DNA from: an uncultured Clostridia bacterium
GTDB lineage: Bacteria; Bacillota; Clostridia; UBA1381
NCBI GenBank assembly: GCA_934444735.1
Contig: CAKSDE010000007.1
Location: forward strand, 1 to 64,000
Length of the DNA: 64,000 bases
Direction: 5' to 3'
The notes under the pieces were generated by a model. The model was not told the origin of the DNA, searched no databases, and saw nothing but the letters and a program-made list of their open reading frames with translations. Numbering within the stretch: the first letter of the stretch is position 1; every line of letters begins with the position of its first letter. This document shows positions 48,486 through 55,035 of the stretch, one piece after another. The position numbers and the translations under genes were made by a program.

Positions 48486-48571
48486 AGAAAAGGAAACGAC
48501 AAAGATTGTTTCCGCTATACGATTTATTTTAACTAAACCGTCACTTTGGCAGAAGTGGCGGTTATTTCTTT
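48486..48571 (+). ncRNA. Candidate antisense RNA antitoxin 2
   Basis: 5' hairpin GGAAAC...GTTTCC (48492-48513), then an intrinsic terminator AACCGTCACTT/AAGTGGCGGTT (48536-48563) with TATTTCTTT. The 3' end overlaps the stop region of the hydrophobic peptide gene on the minus strand, so the two RNAs would be complementary at their 3' ends. Confidence 0.55.
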
Positions 48572-48639
48572 ATATGTCTAAGCAATTCAATCAGCATTGC
48601 AATCATTACAATTGTAAGTATCTTATTAAATTCTTCCAC
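48562..48639 (-). CDS. Candidate type I toxin peptide 2 (25 residues)
   Basis: Minus-strand GTG 48639, 6 bases after the strong AAAGGGGGTG ribosome site. The peptide opens MEEFNK, then a hydrophobic stretch ILTIVMIAMLIELL and a basic end RHIKK. Its mRNA would start near 48697 from TTGACG-18-TATAAT (48733-48704) and carry a 5' hairpin with arms GGGAAC/GTTTCC (48688-48667), the same arms as in the antisense RNAs. The set (small membrane peptide, structured leader, overlapping antisense RNA) is the signature of type I toxin-antitoxin loci. I know no named family for this peptide. Confidence 0.6.
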   Translation of the reverse strand: MEEFNKILTIVMIAMLIELLRHIKK

Positions 48640-48781
48640 ATAAAACACCCCCTTTCGGTAGGTGCTGGAAACAACCGCCGCCGTTCCCTATCTGACATTA
48701 TATATTATATCATAAGATGACTAATGACGTCAATATACATTTTTAACAATAACGTCAGTATATTTTTGTACACATTATATA

Positions 48782-48810
48782 TTGACTTATACTGTCGTAA
48801 GTAGTATAAT
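48782..48810 (+). promoter_or_regulatory. Promoter of the 48846 operon
   Basis: TTGACT, 17 bases, TATAAT. Upstream, the pair ACGTCAATATA / ACGTCAGTATA (near 48727 and 48752, 25 bases apart) may be regulator sites. Confidence 0.65.
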
Positions 48811-48845
48811 AAAACCATAGTCAAATACGAAAGGAAGTTGAAAAC

Positions 48846-49055
48846 ATGGCAAAACTCAATGCAGTAAAAGCAATCAAGGAATGGGAAGGACGCGGTTTTG
48901 TAAATCCGAGATATGACTTAACAGTGGGAGATGTTCAGGAGATTACAAAAGCATATCTGCATCCGTTTGAAAGATTCTGCGCAGGTTTTTTGTTCGGGTA
49001 TATACAAGGACATAAAGCCGCAGCCGCAGAAATGAAAGGAAGTGAGAAGAAATGA
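48846..49055 (+). CDS. Small element protein, 69 residues
   Basis: MAKLNAVKAIKEWEGRGFVN followed by YDLTVGDVQEITKAYLHPFERFCAGFLFGYIQGHKAA. ATG 48846 follows AAAGGAAGTTGAAAAC. Helical and slightly basic; similar small proteins occur in clostridial mobile elements without a known role. Overlaps the next ORF by 4 bases. Confidence 0.6.
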   Translation: MAKLNAVKAIKEWEGRGFVNPRYDLTVGDVQEITKAYLHPFERFCAGFLFGYIQGHKAAAAEMKGSEKK

Positions 49056-49207
49056 AGCCCACAATATCAGATGAGATGATTTCATGTATTGCGCAACTCA
49101 ATGCCGATATTGCCGACATAACAGACGCACTGGAGTACATAAAGCCGATACATGAGCGGTTAGGCACATTATTAAAGGAACTGGAAAGGAATGATTTGAC
49201 AGCATGA
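49052..49207 (+). CDS. Small element protein, 51 residues
   Basis: ATG 49052 overlaps the previous stop, with GGAAGTGAGAAGAA upstream. MKPTISDEMISCIAQLNADI then ADITDALEYIKPIHERLGTL is predicted to be almost all helix, possibly a coiled coil. No family recognised. Its stop overlaps the HIRAN gene start (ATGA), which supports real translation in a three-gene operon. Confidence 0.55.
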   Translation: MKPTISDEMISCIAQLNADIADITDALEYIKPIHERLGTLLKELERNDLTA

Positions 49208-49641
49208 AAACGATAAAGACAGTAAGACAAAACGTAATGCGGATAGGGAACAGGCTCCATTCAAAGGGGCTGACACTCTCACAGGCATTAAAAAGGGCTT
49301 GGGCGATAGTTAAGCGCGGTATTATAACAAAAGTAAAGGGGGTGACATTGCAGCCAAAGGCACAAAGGGCATTGCAGAAGCTGACCGCATACGCTCCGGA
49401 GAACATTATAATAACCCTCAAAAGGGATGCGGCAAACCTCTTTGACGGTAATGCGGTAGAAGTTCATGCAGGGGTGATAAATAAGGGCACCGTAAAAATC
49501 GGTTATTTGCCCGCTCCGCTTGCTTCGGTAATTGCACCGTTAATCGATATGGGCAATGCAGTAAAAGCCGCATACGTTGAAATAAGGGGCAAATATGAGC
49601 CGTATATGCCTTTGGGAATAGAAATAGCGGTCACATTATAA
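49204..49641 (+). CDS. HIRAN domain protein
   Basis: 145 residues. N-terminal helical part (MRIGNRLHSKGLTLSQALKRAW, about 12-35) typical of clostridial element proteins. A HIRAN-like beta domain follows, with DAANLFDGNAVEVHAGVINK, VKIGYLPAPLASVIAPLID and AAYVEIRGK. HIRAN domains bind DNA 3' ends at stalled forks. In a small replicating element it may protect or recognise DNA ends, but no partner nuclease or helicase is encoded here. Confidence 0.7.
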   Translation: MKTIKTVRQNVMRIGNRLHSKGLTLSQALKRAWAIVKRGIITKVKGVTLQPKAQRALQKLTAYAPENIIITLKRDAANLFDGNAVEVHAGVINKGTVKIGYLPAPLASVIAPLIDMGNAVKAAYVEIRGKYEPYMPLGIEIAVTL

Positions 49642-49647
49642 AATAAT

Positions 49648-49680
49648 GCCCTTGCAAAAGGCGGCAACCTCAGCAAGGGC
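49648..49680 (+). repeat. 8-bp hairpin after HIRAN gene
   Basis: GCCCTTGC (49648-49655) pairs with GCAAGGGC (49673-49680) without a T-run. The function is unclear; possibly an mRNA processing or leader structure. Confidence 0.45.
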
Positions 49681-49859
49681 GAAACGCTCCCAAAGAGGGG
49701 GCAAACATGAAATACAATATAATTATAACATGAGTGTATATGATATGTCAAACGAAATTTTAAAGAAAGAGAGATTTTATTATGAACATGAGAACTACAA
49801 TCAAAAAATAATTTTTCGATTTTCAGCAAACGGACGAATACATAAAAGCGTATAATGAT

Positions 49860-50045
49860 ATGCCGAGGCTGAAAGAACTACAAGCCGCACAGGATACTTT
49901 CGTCTGCCCCGCATTCGAGAGAAGTTTTGAAGAGGGTAACAAGCTTGACTGTATTTTAACCGGGGCTTTGGATGCGGCGCAAGACTTCGGTTTCGTGTTG
50001 GGCTTTAAATATGCTATGCGGCTGCGTGATGAATGTATGAGGTGA
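49860..50045 (+). CDS. Small protein, 61 residues, possibly 5'-interrupted
   Basis: MPRLKELQAAQDTFVCPAFE ... DAAQDFGFVLGFKYAMRLRD, mostly helical, resembling short uncharacterised proteins of clostridial phage-like elements. No ribosome site precedes ATG 49860. The same frame upstream is open and protein-like (FFDFQQTDEYIKAYND) back to an in-frame TAA at 49809-49811, beyond which ATG 49782 has a GAAAGAGAG ribosome site. The gene may be interrupted by that stop. Confidence 0.5.
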   Translation: MPRLKELQAAQDTFVCPAFERSFEEGNKLDCILTGALDAAQDFGFVLGFKYAMRLRDECMR

Positions 50046-50151
50046 AATAAAACAGAGAACACACAGAAATCAACCCGGTTGAGAGTATGTGTGTTTTTTT
50101 GCTTTGCAGAACCGAATGTTAAAAAACTTTGATTTAATAACTCAAAAGTAC

Positions 50152-50180
50152 TTGACATTTTAATAACTTTAGAGTATAAT
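50152..50180 (+). promoter_or_regulatory. Promoter and probable operator of higBA
   Basis: TTGACA, 17 bases, TATAAT. The direct repeat TTAATAACT (near 50134 and 50160) around the -35 is a candidate HigA site. Confidence 0.7.
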
Positions 50181-50208
50181 GTATAGTGAAAGGGGGAAAA
50201 AATATAAA

Positions 50209-50577
50209 GTGTATGCAGTAAGATTTTATAAAGACAAAAACGGCAGAGAACCAATAAAGGAATACCTTGCAGAACTTGGGTCAAAGTCCGATAAAGACAG
50301 CCGTGTAAATTTCAACAAAATAAGAGATTATATAAAAATACTCAGCGAATACGGAACAAGAGCGGGTGAGCCTTTTGTAAAGCATTTGGGCGGAGATATA
50401 TGGGAATTAAGACCGCTGCGCAACCGTATATTATTTTTTGGGTATGACGGGCAGCAATTTATATTATTATCTCATTTTATAAAGAAAACGCGGAAAACAC
50501 CGCAGAAAGAAATAGAAAAAGCCCAAAATCTTATGAGTGATTATATAGAGAGGAGCAAATACAATGAAAGCAAGTAA
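50209..50577 (+). CDS. higB: HigB-like toxin (RelE/ParE superfamily, phage Gp49-like)
   Basis: 122 residues. The core is AVRFYKDKNGREPIKEYLAE, YGTRAGEPFVKHLGGDIWEL, RPLRNRILFFGYDGQQFILL and SHFIKKTRKTPQKEIEKAQ, the Gp49/HigB pattern of ribosome-dependent mRNA endonucleases. I chose GTG 50209 because the frame's ATG (50179) overlaps the -10 TATAAT and AAAGGGGG (50190-50195) lies before the GTG. It overlaps the antitoxin gene by 14 bases, in the toxin-first order typical of higBA. Confidence 0.88.
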   Translation: MYAVRFYKDKNGREPIKEYLAELGSKSDKDSRVNFNKIRDYIKILSEYGTRAGEPFVKHLGGDIWELRPLRNRILFFGYDGQQFILLSHFIKKTRKTPQKEIEKAQNLMSDYIERSKYNESK

Positions 50578-50920
50578 AGAATGTATCAGGGCAACGGAAC
50601 AGGCTAAAATCAACAGGGCAGATATAGAAGAACGCGGAAATGCCGCTATAGGTGACGATGCTTTGGGGTTTATGGACTCAATATTGACCGATGAAGAAAT
50701 AGCCGAAAGTGATTTACGCGTGGCATTGATAGGAGAACTGATAAAAGCAAGGCAGGAAAAAGGAATAAGCCAAAAAAAGCTGGAGGAGTTAAGCGGAGTA
50801 AAACAGCCGATTATTGCAAGAATGGAAAAAGGAAATACCAGCCCACAAATAAGCACTCTTTTAAAAGTATTAGCCCCATTGGGTAAAACTCTTGCAGTAG
50901 TCCCGATTAAATCAAAATAA
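50564..50920 (+). CDS. higA: HigA-like antitoxin (XRE HTH)
   Basis: 118 residues. A C-terminal HTH (LIKARQEKGISQKKLEELSG then VKQPIIARMEKGNTSPQIST, about 60-105) follows an N-terminal toxin-binding region with ERGNAAIGDDALGFMDSIL. It neutralises the upstream HigB and represses the operon. ATG 50564 follows AGAGGAGCAAATAC inside higB. The pair likely stabilises the element against loss. Confidence 0.88.
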   Translation: MKASKECIRATEQAKINRADIEERGNAAIGDDALGFMDSILTDEEIAESDLRVALIGELIKARQEKGISQKKLEELSGVKQPIIARMEKGNTSPQISTLLKVLAPLGKTLAVVPIKSK

Positions 50921-50955
50921 TTACTCGGTTAAAAATCAATCTGTAATTCAAAACG

Positions 50956-50995
50956 GTGAGCGTAGTTTTTGTCTATGCTCACTATTTTATTTTTA
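50956..50995 (+). terminator. higBA terminator
   Basis: GTGAGCGTAG and CTATGCTCAC pair (one G-U) around TTTTTGT, followed by TATTTTATTTTT. Confidence 0.8.
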
Positions 50996-50997
50996 AA

Positions 50998-51032
50998 GGA
51001 TGCGGAAGAATGAGGAATAAAAATCCGCATCC
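50998..51032. repeat. GGATGCGGA/TCCGCATCC hairpin 4
   Basis: Perfect 9-bp arms (50998-51006 and 51024-51032) with a 17-base loop, no T-run. Lies between higBA and the right-end repeats. Confidence 0.75.
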
Positions 51033-51060
51033 GAAACGGACGTATAAAACACTCAAAATC

Positions 51061-51093
51061 TTGTCCTTTATTTGTCCTTTATTTGTCCTTTAT
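51061..51093 (+). repeat. Right-end TTGTCCTTTAT direct repeats (3 copies)
   Basis: Three adjacent 11-mers TTGTCCTTTAT, followed by two AAATAAGACG 10-mers. The 11-mer also occurs twice next to the left end. Candidate arm-type sites for the integrase. Confidence 0.6.
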
Positions 51094-51208
51094 TGTAACG
51101 AAATAAGACGAAATAAGACGACACGTCACAAAATGAAAAACCCCCTAAAACCGCATGAATACGCCATTTCACGACACAAGACGAAACGAGCCGATATGAA
51201 TTTTTAGG

Positions 51209-51257
51209 CATTGGTAGTGTAGAGGTCACGGGTTCGATTCCCGTCATCAGCTCCAAA
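51209..51257 (+). repeat. Right attachment site copy
   Basis: 49 bases identical to 41144-41192 in tRNA-Thr. It gives the right end of the element and the tRNA 3' remnant. Confidence 0.95.
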
Positions 51258-51286
51258 AAAGAACAGATTTAATCTGTTCTTTTTTT
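51255..51286 (+). terminator. Displaced host terminator of tRNA-Thr
   Basis: AAAAAAGAACAGA and TCTGTTCTTTTTT pair around TTTAA; before integration it directly followed the tRNA. Confidence 0.8.
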
Positions 51287-51314
51287 ATATCTAATTTATT
51301 CCCAAAAAGAAACA

Positions 51315-51380
51315 AACGCTCAATCCTCCCAACCAAAGATATGAGCGTTCGCAAAAAGGCAGAACACATCTGCCTTTTAT
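51315..51380 (+). terminator. Two hairpins downstream of the element, second a terminator
   Basis: AACGCTCA (51315-51322) pairs with TGAGCGTT (51342-51349); AAAAAGGCAGA (51353-51363) pairs with TCTGCCTTTT (51369-51378). No gene. Possibly the end of a small RNA or an old terminator. Confidence 0.5.
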
Positions 51381-51541
51381 AGTATACTCAATTGTGCGGC
51401 TTTTGTCAAGAGAAAATTTTGAATAATTTGGCGGCGGGTTATTATTTTACTCTGATGTTCGTTTTTTTTATAAGAATAATGGAGTAAATTACTTCCTCAT
51501 TTTTTTGTAAAAGCTCTCATATAATCAATGTGGGTGATGAT

Positions 51542-52645
51542 ATGAAAAGATTGATAGCTTGTATTTTAATGATTTTCGCATTTTCCGAGAACGCATATGC
51601 GCTTGATGTTTCGGCTGTGGCTGCGTGCCTTATGAATCCCGATACGGGAGAGGTGCTTTTTGAGAAAAACGCATACGAGAAAATGCCGATGGCAAGCACG
51701 ACCAAAATTATGACGGCAATTTTAGCGCTTGAAAAAACAAATCCCGACGATATTGTTACTGTATCAAAAAATGCGCAAGGGGCGGAAGGATCGTCGATAT
51801 ACATAAAAGCGGGTGATAAAATACGCATGGAGGATTTGCTGTACGGCTTGATGCTTGAGTCGGGAAATGACGCTGCGATTGCAGTGGCGGAGTATGTTTC
51901 GGGAAATACGGAGCAGTTTGCGGAAGAGATGACGGCGCTGGCAAAAAAAATCGGAGCTAAGGATACTCAATTTAAAAATCCGAACGGTTTGGATGCGGAG
52001 GGGCATTACACAACCGCGTACGATTTGGCAAAGATCAGCGCATATGCGATGAAGAATCCGGATTTTCAGAGAATTGTTTCGGAAAAGACAAAAAATGTCA
52101 CGGTGAACACAAGCGAAACACTTTATTTCAGAAACCATAATAAGCTTTTGAAGATGTATGACGGTGCAAACGGAATAAAAACGGGGTATACAAAAAAATG
52201 CGGCAGATGTCTGGTGTCTGCTGCCGAAAGAGGGGGGCGTGAGCTTATCGCAGTGACTCTCAATGCTCCCGATGACTGGAACGATCACATAGCGCTTTTG
52301 GATTTCGGCTTTGAAAATTGCAGCGAGAAGCTTATTTTGAGAAAAGGCTCAAAGGTTAAAAGTCTTTATACAAAGGATAAATGCGAGCTGGGTGCGATTG
52401 CGGCGGAAGATGCAAGTGTTTTTTGCAAAAATATGCCTGTGAGCGAGGTGGCGGTGCACATAAAAAAAGATTTAAAGGCGCCGATAGCAAAAGATGAAAA
52501 GATAGGAACAGCGGAAATTTTAATAGACGGAAAAAAGTATGCACAGGTGGATTTGGTAGCGGACAGGACGATAGAGAAACAAAACAGCATTTTTGATGAG
52601 TTCGGAAGATGTATGGAAAAATATATTAAAATGTATTTAAGGTAA
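51542..52645 (+). CDS. D-alanyl-D-alanine carboxypeptidase (S11 family)
   Basis: 367 residues with a signal peptide (KRLIACILMIFAFSENAYA). All three penicillin-binding motifs are present: SxxK as STTK (Ser near residue 52), SGN near 113 (MLESGNDAA) and KTG near 215 (GIKTGYTKKCGR). It trims the terminal D-Ala of peptidoglycan stems outside the membrane. The Cys after KTGYTKK, the C-terminal domain and a terminal amphipathic anchor (GRCMEKYIKMYLR) resemble DacF/DacB-type clostridial enzymes. I chose ATG 51542, behind GGGTGATGAT. Confidence 0.92.
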   Translation: MKRLIACILMIFAFSENAYALDVSAVAACLMNPDTGEVLFEKNAYEKMPMASTTKIMTAILALEKTNPDDIVTVSKNAQGAEGSSIYIKAGDKIRMEDLLYGLMLESGNDAAIAVAEYVSGNTEQFAEEMTALAKKIGAKDTQFKNPNGLDAEGHYTTAYDLAKISAYAMKNPDFQRIVSEKTKNVTVNTSETLYFRNHNKLLKMYDGANGIKTGYTKKCGRCLVSAAERGGRELIAVTLNAPDDWNDHIALLDFGFENCSEKLILRKGSKVKSLYTKDKCELGAIAAEDASVFCKNMPVSEVAVHIKKDLKAPIAKDEKIGTAEILIDGKKYAQVDLVADRTIEKQNSIFDEFGRCMEKYIKMYLR

Positions 52646-52677
52646 TTGATGTTTTTTCAATTGCCGTCAAAATATAT

Positions 52678-52706
52678 TTGCAAAATCAGCTATGCTGTGA
52701 TATAAT
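52678..52706 (+). promoter_or_regulatory. Promoter of rluB-like gene
   Basis: TTGCAA, 17 bases, TATAAT. The 41-bp repeat copy starts at the last base of the -10, so it forms the transcript leader. Confidence 0.65.
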
Positions 52707-52746
52707 ACCTAAGAGTTTTAATTGGAAAACGTTAGTTTTACAATTA
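52706..52746 (+). repeat. 41-bp dispersed repeat, copy 2
   Basis: 39 of 41 bases match the minus strand of 27400-27440. It folds as TAATTGGAAAAC / GTTTTACAATTA around GTTA-type loops. Confidence 0.75.
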
Positions 52747-52781
52747 CTTAGTGATATTAAGAAAAATGATAAAAAGGTTGG

Positions 52782-53513
52782 GTGTTTGTTTTGGGAGAGA
52801 TAGTCAGACTGCAAAAATACATTGCCATGTGCGGTGAGGCTTCAAGGAGAAAAGCGGAGGAGCTGATTTCGGGCGGCAAAGTGAAGGTGAACGGCGAGAG
52901 AATAACGGAGCAGGGCATAAAGGTGGAAATAGGCGCCGATAAGGTGGAGGTAAACGGAAAAGAACTGCATATTCAAAACAAAAAATATTATATCATGATA
53001 AACAAGCCTGTGGGATATGTTTCGACGGTACATGACCAGTTTGAACGGCCGGCGGTGACAGATCTGGTAAAAGGCGAAATAAAATCGCGGATATTTCCTG
53101 TCGGACGGCTTGATTATGATACCTCGGGCTTACTTATTCTTACCAATGACGGTGAATTTTCGCAAAAAGTTACGCACCCGAAATATCATATAGATAAAAC
53201 ATATATAGCTTGGGTGAAAGGCGGACTTACCGTTTCGGGCTTGAATAAATTAAGACGGGGAATAAAAATCGAGGATTATACGACATCACCGGCAGAGGTG
53301 GAGATTCTCGATTCAAAAAACGGAAGAACAAAAGTGAAAATCACGATTCATGAGGGGAAAAACAGACAGGTCAGAAAGATGTTTGAGGCGGTCGGCTGCA
53401 AGGTGGAGGAGCTCGAAAGAATACGTATCGGCACGGTGGAGCTGGGGAATCTTCCGCTTGGCAGGTGGCGTTATCTTACGGCTCATGAGGTGAATTATCT
53501 GATACGGAGCTAA
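52782..53513 (+). CDS. rluB: RsuA/RluB family pseudouridine synthase
   Basis: 243 residues: S4 domain (VRLQKYIAMCGEASRRKAEE then LISGGKVKVNG, about 9-65), then MINKPVGYVSTVHDQFERPA and the catalytic VGRLDYDTSGLLILTNDG (Asp near residue 110), ending TIHEGKNRQVRKMFEAVGCK. It modifies 23S rRNA uridine in the RluB/RsuA class. The start is uncertain: GTG 52782 and TTG 52791 both follow AAAAAGGTTGG. Confidence 0.9.
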   Translation: MFVLGEIVRLQKYIAMCGEASRRKAEELISGGKVKVNGERITEQGIKVEIGADKVEVNGKELHIQNKKYYIMINKPVGYVSTVHDQFERPAVTDLVKGEIKSRIFPVGRLDYDTSGLLILTNDGEFSQKVTHPKYHIDKTYIAWVKGGLTVSGLNKLRRGIKIEDYTTSPAEVEILDSKNGRTKVKITIHEGKNRQVRKMFEAVGCKVEELERIRIGTVELGNLPLGRWRYLTAHEVNYLIRS

Positions 53514-53551
53514 GGATGCGGAAAAAAATACGAAAAAATATCACATTTTTG

Positions 53552-53580
53552 TTGACTTTTCTGCGTATTTTTGGTATATT
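53552..53580 (+). promoter_or_regulatory. Promoter of L,D-transpeptidase gene
   Basis: TTGACT, 17 bases, TATATT. Confidence 0.65.
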
Positions 53581-53615
53581 AAATATTGATGAAAAAAAAG
53601 ATGGGGGAGACTCAA

Positions 53616-54872
53616 ATGAAAAAGATAATAAGTATAATGACTGCGGCACTTTTGGCATTTCAGTCGGCAGCGGTATTGGCAGATGAGGCAGTAAGCTCAG
53701 ATGCGGACAAGACTGTAAAAATAGTGTTTTCATTAAGGGAAGGATATTGTAACAGCGCGGATTCGACAGGTATTATGGCGCTTTCGGATTCGGAGAATAC
53801 ATATACGGCGACAGTGACTTTAAGCAATGACAAGCTTTTGCAGAATGTTGCATTTAACTTGAACGAATCGGCTGTTGGAAAGACATTCTCGATATACCCG
53901 GTTTCGGGAATCGACAGGATTTTTTACAATGACGAGGTTTATTCGCAAGGAACGCCTGTGGTTATAACACCCGAGAGAATGCAGTCCTCCGAGCCTATAC
54001 ATATTCAGTATGTTCCGCTAAAGCATAATTCGCTGGACGTAAACTTAAACGGAAGTATTGTTAAATTTTCATTCCCGGCAAGATATGTCGGAGATACGGT
54101 GATTGTGCCGATAGATGAGATGGCAAAGGCACTCGAACTGGGATATGTTGAAGAAAATGCAACATATAAGGTTATGTCGATGGCATCGTCGGTGACGGTT
54201 GATGTAAACGATGTTTATGTTGAAAAGCTCTCAACCGGAAAAGTAAAGCAGAATTTGGCGGTCAAGCCGATGAAGATAAACGGTAAGATGTTTGTTCCGA
54301 TCAGTCTTTTTGCAGACGCGTTCAATTTGTCGCTTTCTCTGCAATGGACCGATGATAAGCCTTTAATGAACGTTTCGACGGGCGTTCTGGAAGCACCTGC
54401 TCCCGAACCTGTCAGCGAGCCGGTACAGCAACCGCAGCAGCCACAGAATAATTGGGACGATTCGAACAGCTATGTAAATTCGGCAGGCTTGGCAAGTGAT
54501 ACCGATTATCTGGTATGGATATCCAAAAGCGAATACAAGGTAAGAGTATATTTGGGCAGACAGGGCAACTGGAATCTTATAAATACCTTTACCTGTGCGA
54601 TAGGTGCGCCGAGCACACCGACCTGCGAGGGTACATATAAATATTATCAGGCACAGTCAAAATGGGATTATAAGACGTATTATGTGGGACCGGTAATGAG
54701 ATTTAACGGCGGATATGCGATCCACTCGACGCTTTTGTATCCGAACGGGACACCTAAGGACAACCGCGTAGGAGTTAAGATTTCACACGGCTGTATCAGA
54801 TTAAGACCTGACGACATCAACTGGATGTTCTATTATGTGCCTTTGAAAACAACAATACATATAACAGGCTGA
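53616..54872 (+). CDS. L,D-transpeptidase (YkuD) with stalk domains
   Basis: 418 residues. ATG 53616 lies 8 bases after GGGGGAG, so the upstream in-frame TTG/ATG codons (53586-) are not needed. Signal peptide SIMTAALLAFQSAAVLA. Residues about 150-260: a copper-amine-oxidase-N-like stalk domain (VIVPIDEMAKALEL ... FVPISLFADAF). A Pro/Gln-rich linker, then the YkuD domain (about 290-418) with WISKSEYKVRVYLG, AIHSTLLYPNG and the catalytic SHGCIRL (Cys near residue 391). It forms 3-3 peptidoglycan crosslinks or attaches proteins, outside the membrane. Confidence 0.92.
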   Translation: MKKIISIMTAALLAFQSAAVLADEAVSSDADKTVKIVFSLREGYCNSADSTGIMALSDSENTYTATVTLSNDKLLQNVAFNLNESAVGKTFSIYPVSGIDRIFYNDEVYSQGTPVVITPERMQSSEPIHIQYVPLKHNSLDVNLNGSIVKFSFPARYVGDTVIVPIDEMAKALELGYVEENATYKVMSMASSVTVDVNDVYVEKLSTGKVKQNLAVKPMKINGKMFVPISLFADAFNLSLSLQWTDDKPLMNVSTGVLEAPAPEPVSEPVQQPQQPQNNWDDSNSYVNSAGLASDTDYLVWISKSEYKVRVYLGRQGNWNLINTFTCAIGAPSTPTCEGTYKYYQAQSKWDYKTYYVGPVMRFNGGYAIHSTLLYPNGTPKDNRVGVKISHGCIRLRPDDINWMFYYVPLKTTIHITG

Positions 54873-54920
54873 TAAAAGGGAATGTTAAGGCAGAATTATT
54901 CCTATTCCCTTAAAAATTCA

Positions 54921-54958
54921 AAATTATCTTTTTTCGTAAGAAAAAAGATAATTTTTTT
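54921..54958. terminator. Rho-independent terminator
   Basis: AAATTATCTTTTTTC and GAAAAAAGATAATTT pair perfectly around GTAA, followed by TTTTAT. Confidence 0.85.
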
Positions 54959-54970
54959 ATTGTTTTGCTA

Positions 54971-54999
54971 TTGAAAAAATTATTAAAATATGATATGAT
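54971..54999 (+). promoter_or_regulatory. Promoter of beta-helix/SGNH operon
   Basis: TTGAAA, 17 bases, TATGAT, 37 bases upstream of GTG 55036. Confidence 0.65.
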
Positions 55000-55035
55000 A
55001 GATTGGTATTATTGTAAAATGGAGGAGTGTAAGCT

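Larger units (their letters stand above)
41144..51257. mobile_element. 10.07-kb integrative element in tRNA-Thr (satellite-like)
   Basis: Bounded by identical 49-bp direct repeats (41144-41192 within the tRNA, 51209-51257). Contents: tyrosine integrase next to the left end, divergent XRE repressor, Xis-like protein, replisome organizer, G39P-like helicase loader, sigma-like factor, iteron cluster, two hydrophobic-peptide/antisense-RNA loci, RHH protein, HIRAN protein and HigBA. There are no capsid, portal, terminase, tail, lysis, relaxase or coupling-protein genes, so self-transfer is unlikely. The integrase-repressor-xis-replication order resembles phage-inducible islands. An integrative plasmid relic is the alternative. 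Confidence 0.85.

Noticed and set aside
48478..48720. 80-codon plus-strand ORF over the second antisense locus
   Set aside because: Runs through a promoter -10, an intrinsic terminator and the opposite-strand peptide gene; no ribosome site.
49646..49855. 69-codon ORF between HIRAN gene and the 61-residue protein
   Set aside because: Starts inside a hairpin, no ribosome site for its ATG; a shorter internal frame from about 49730 is possible but unsupported.
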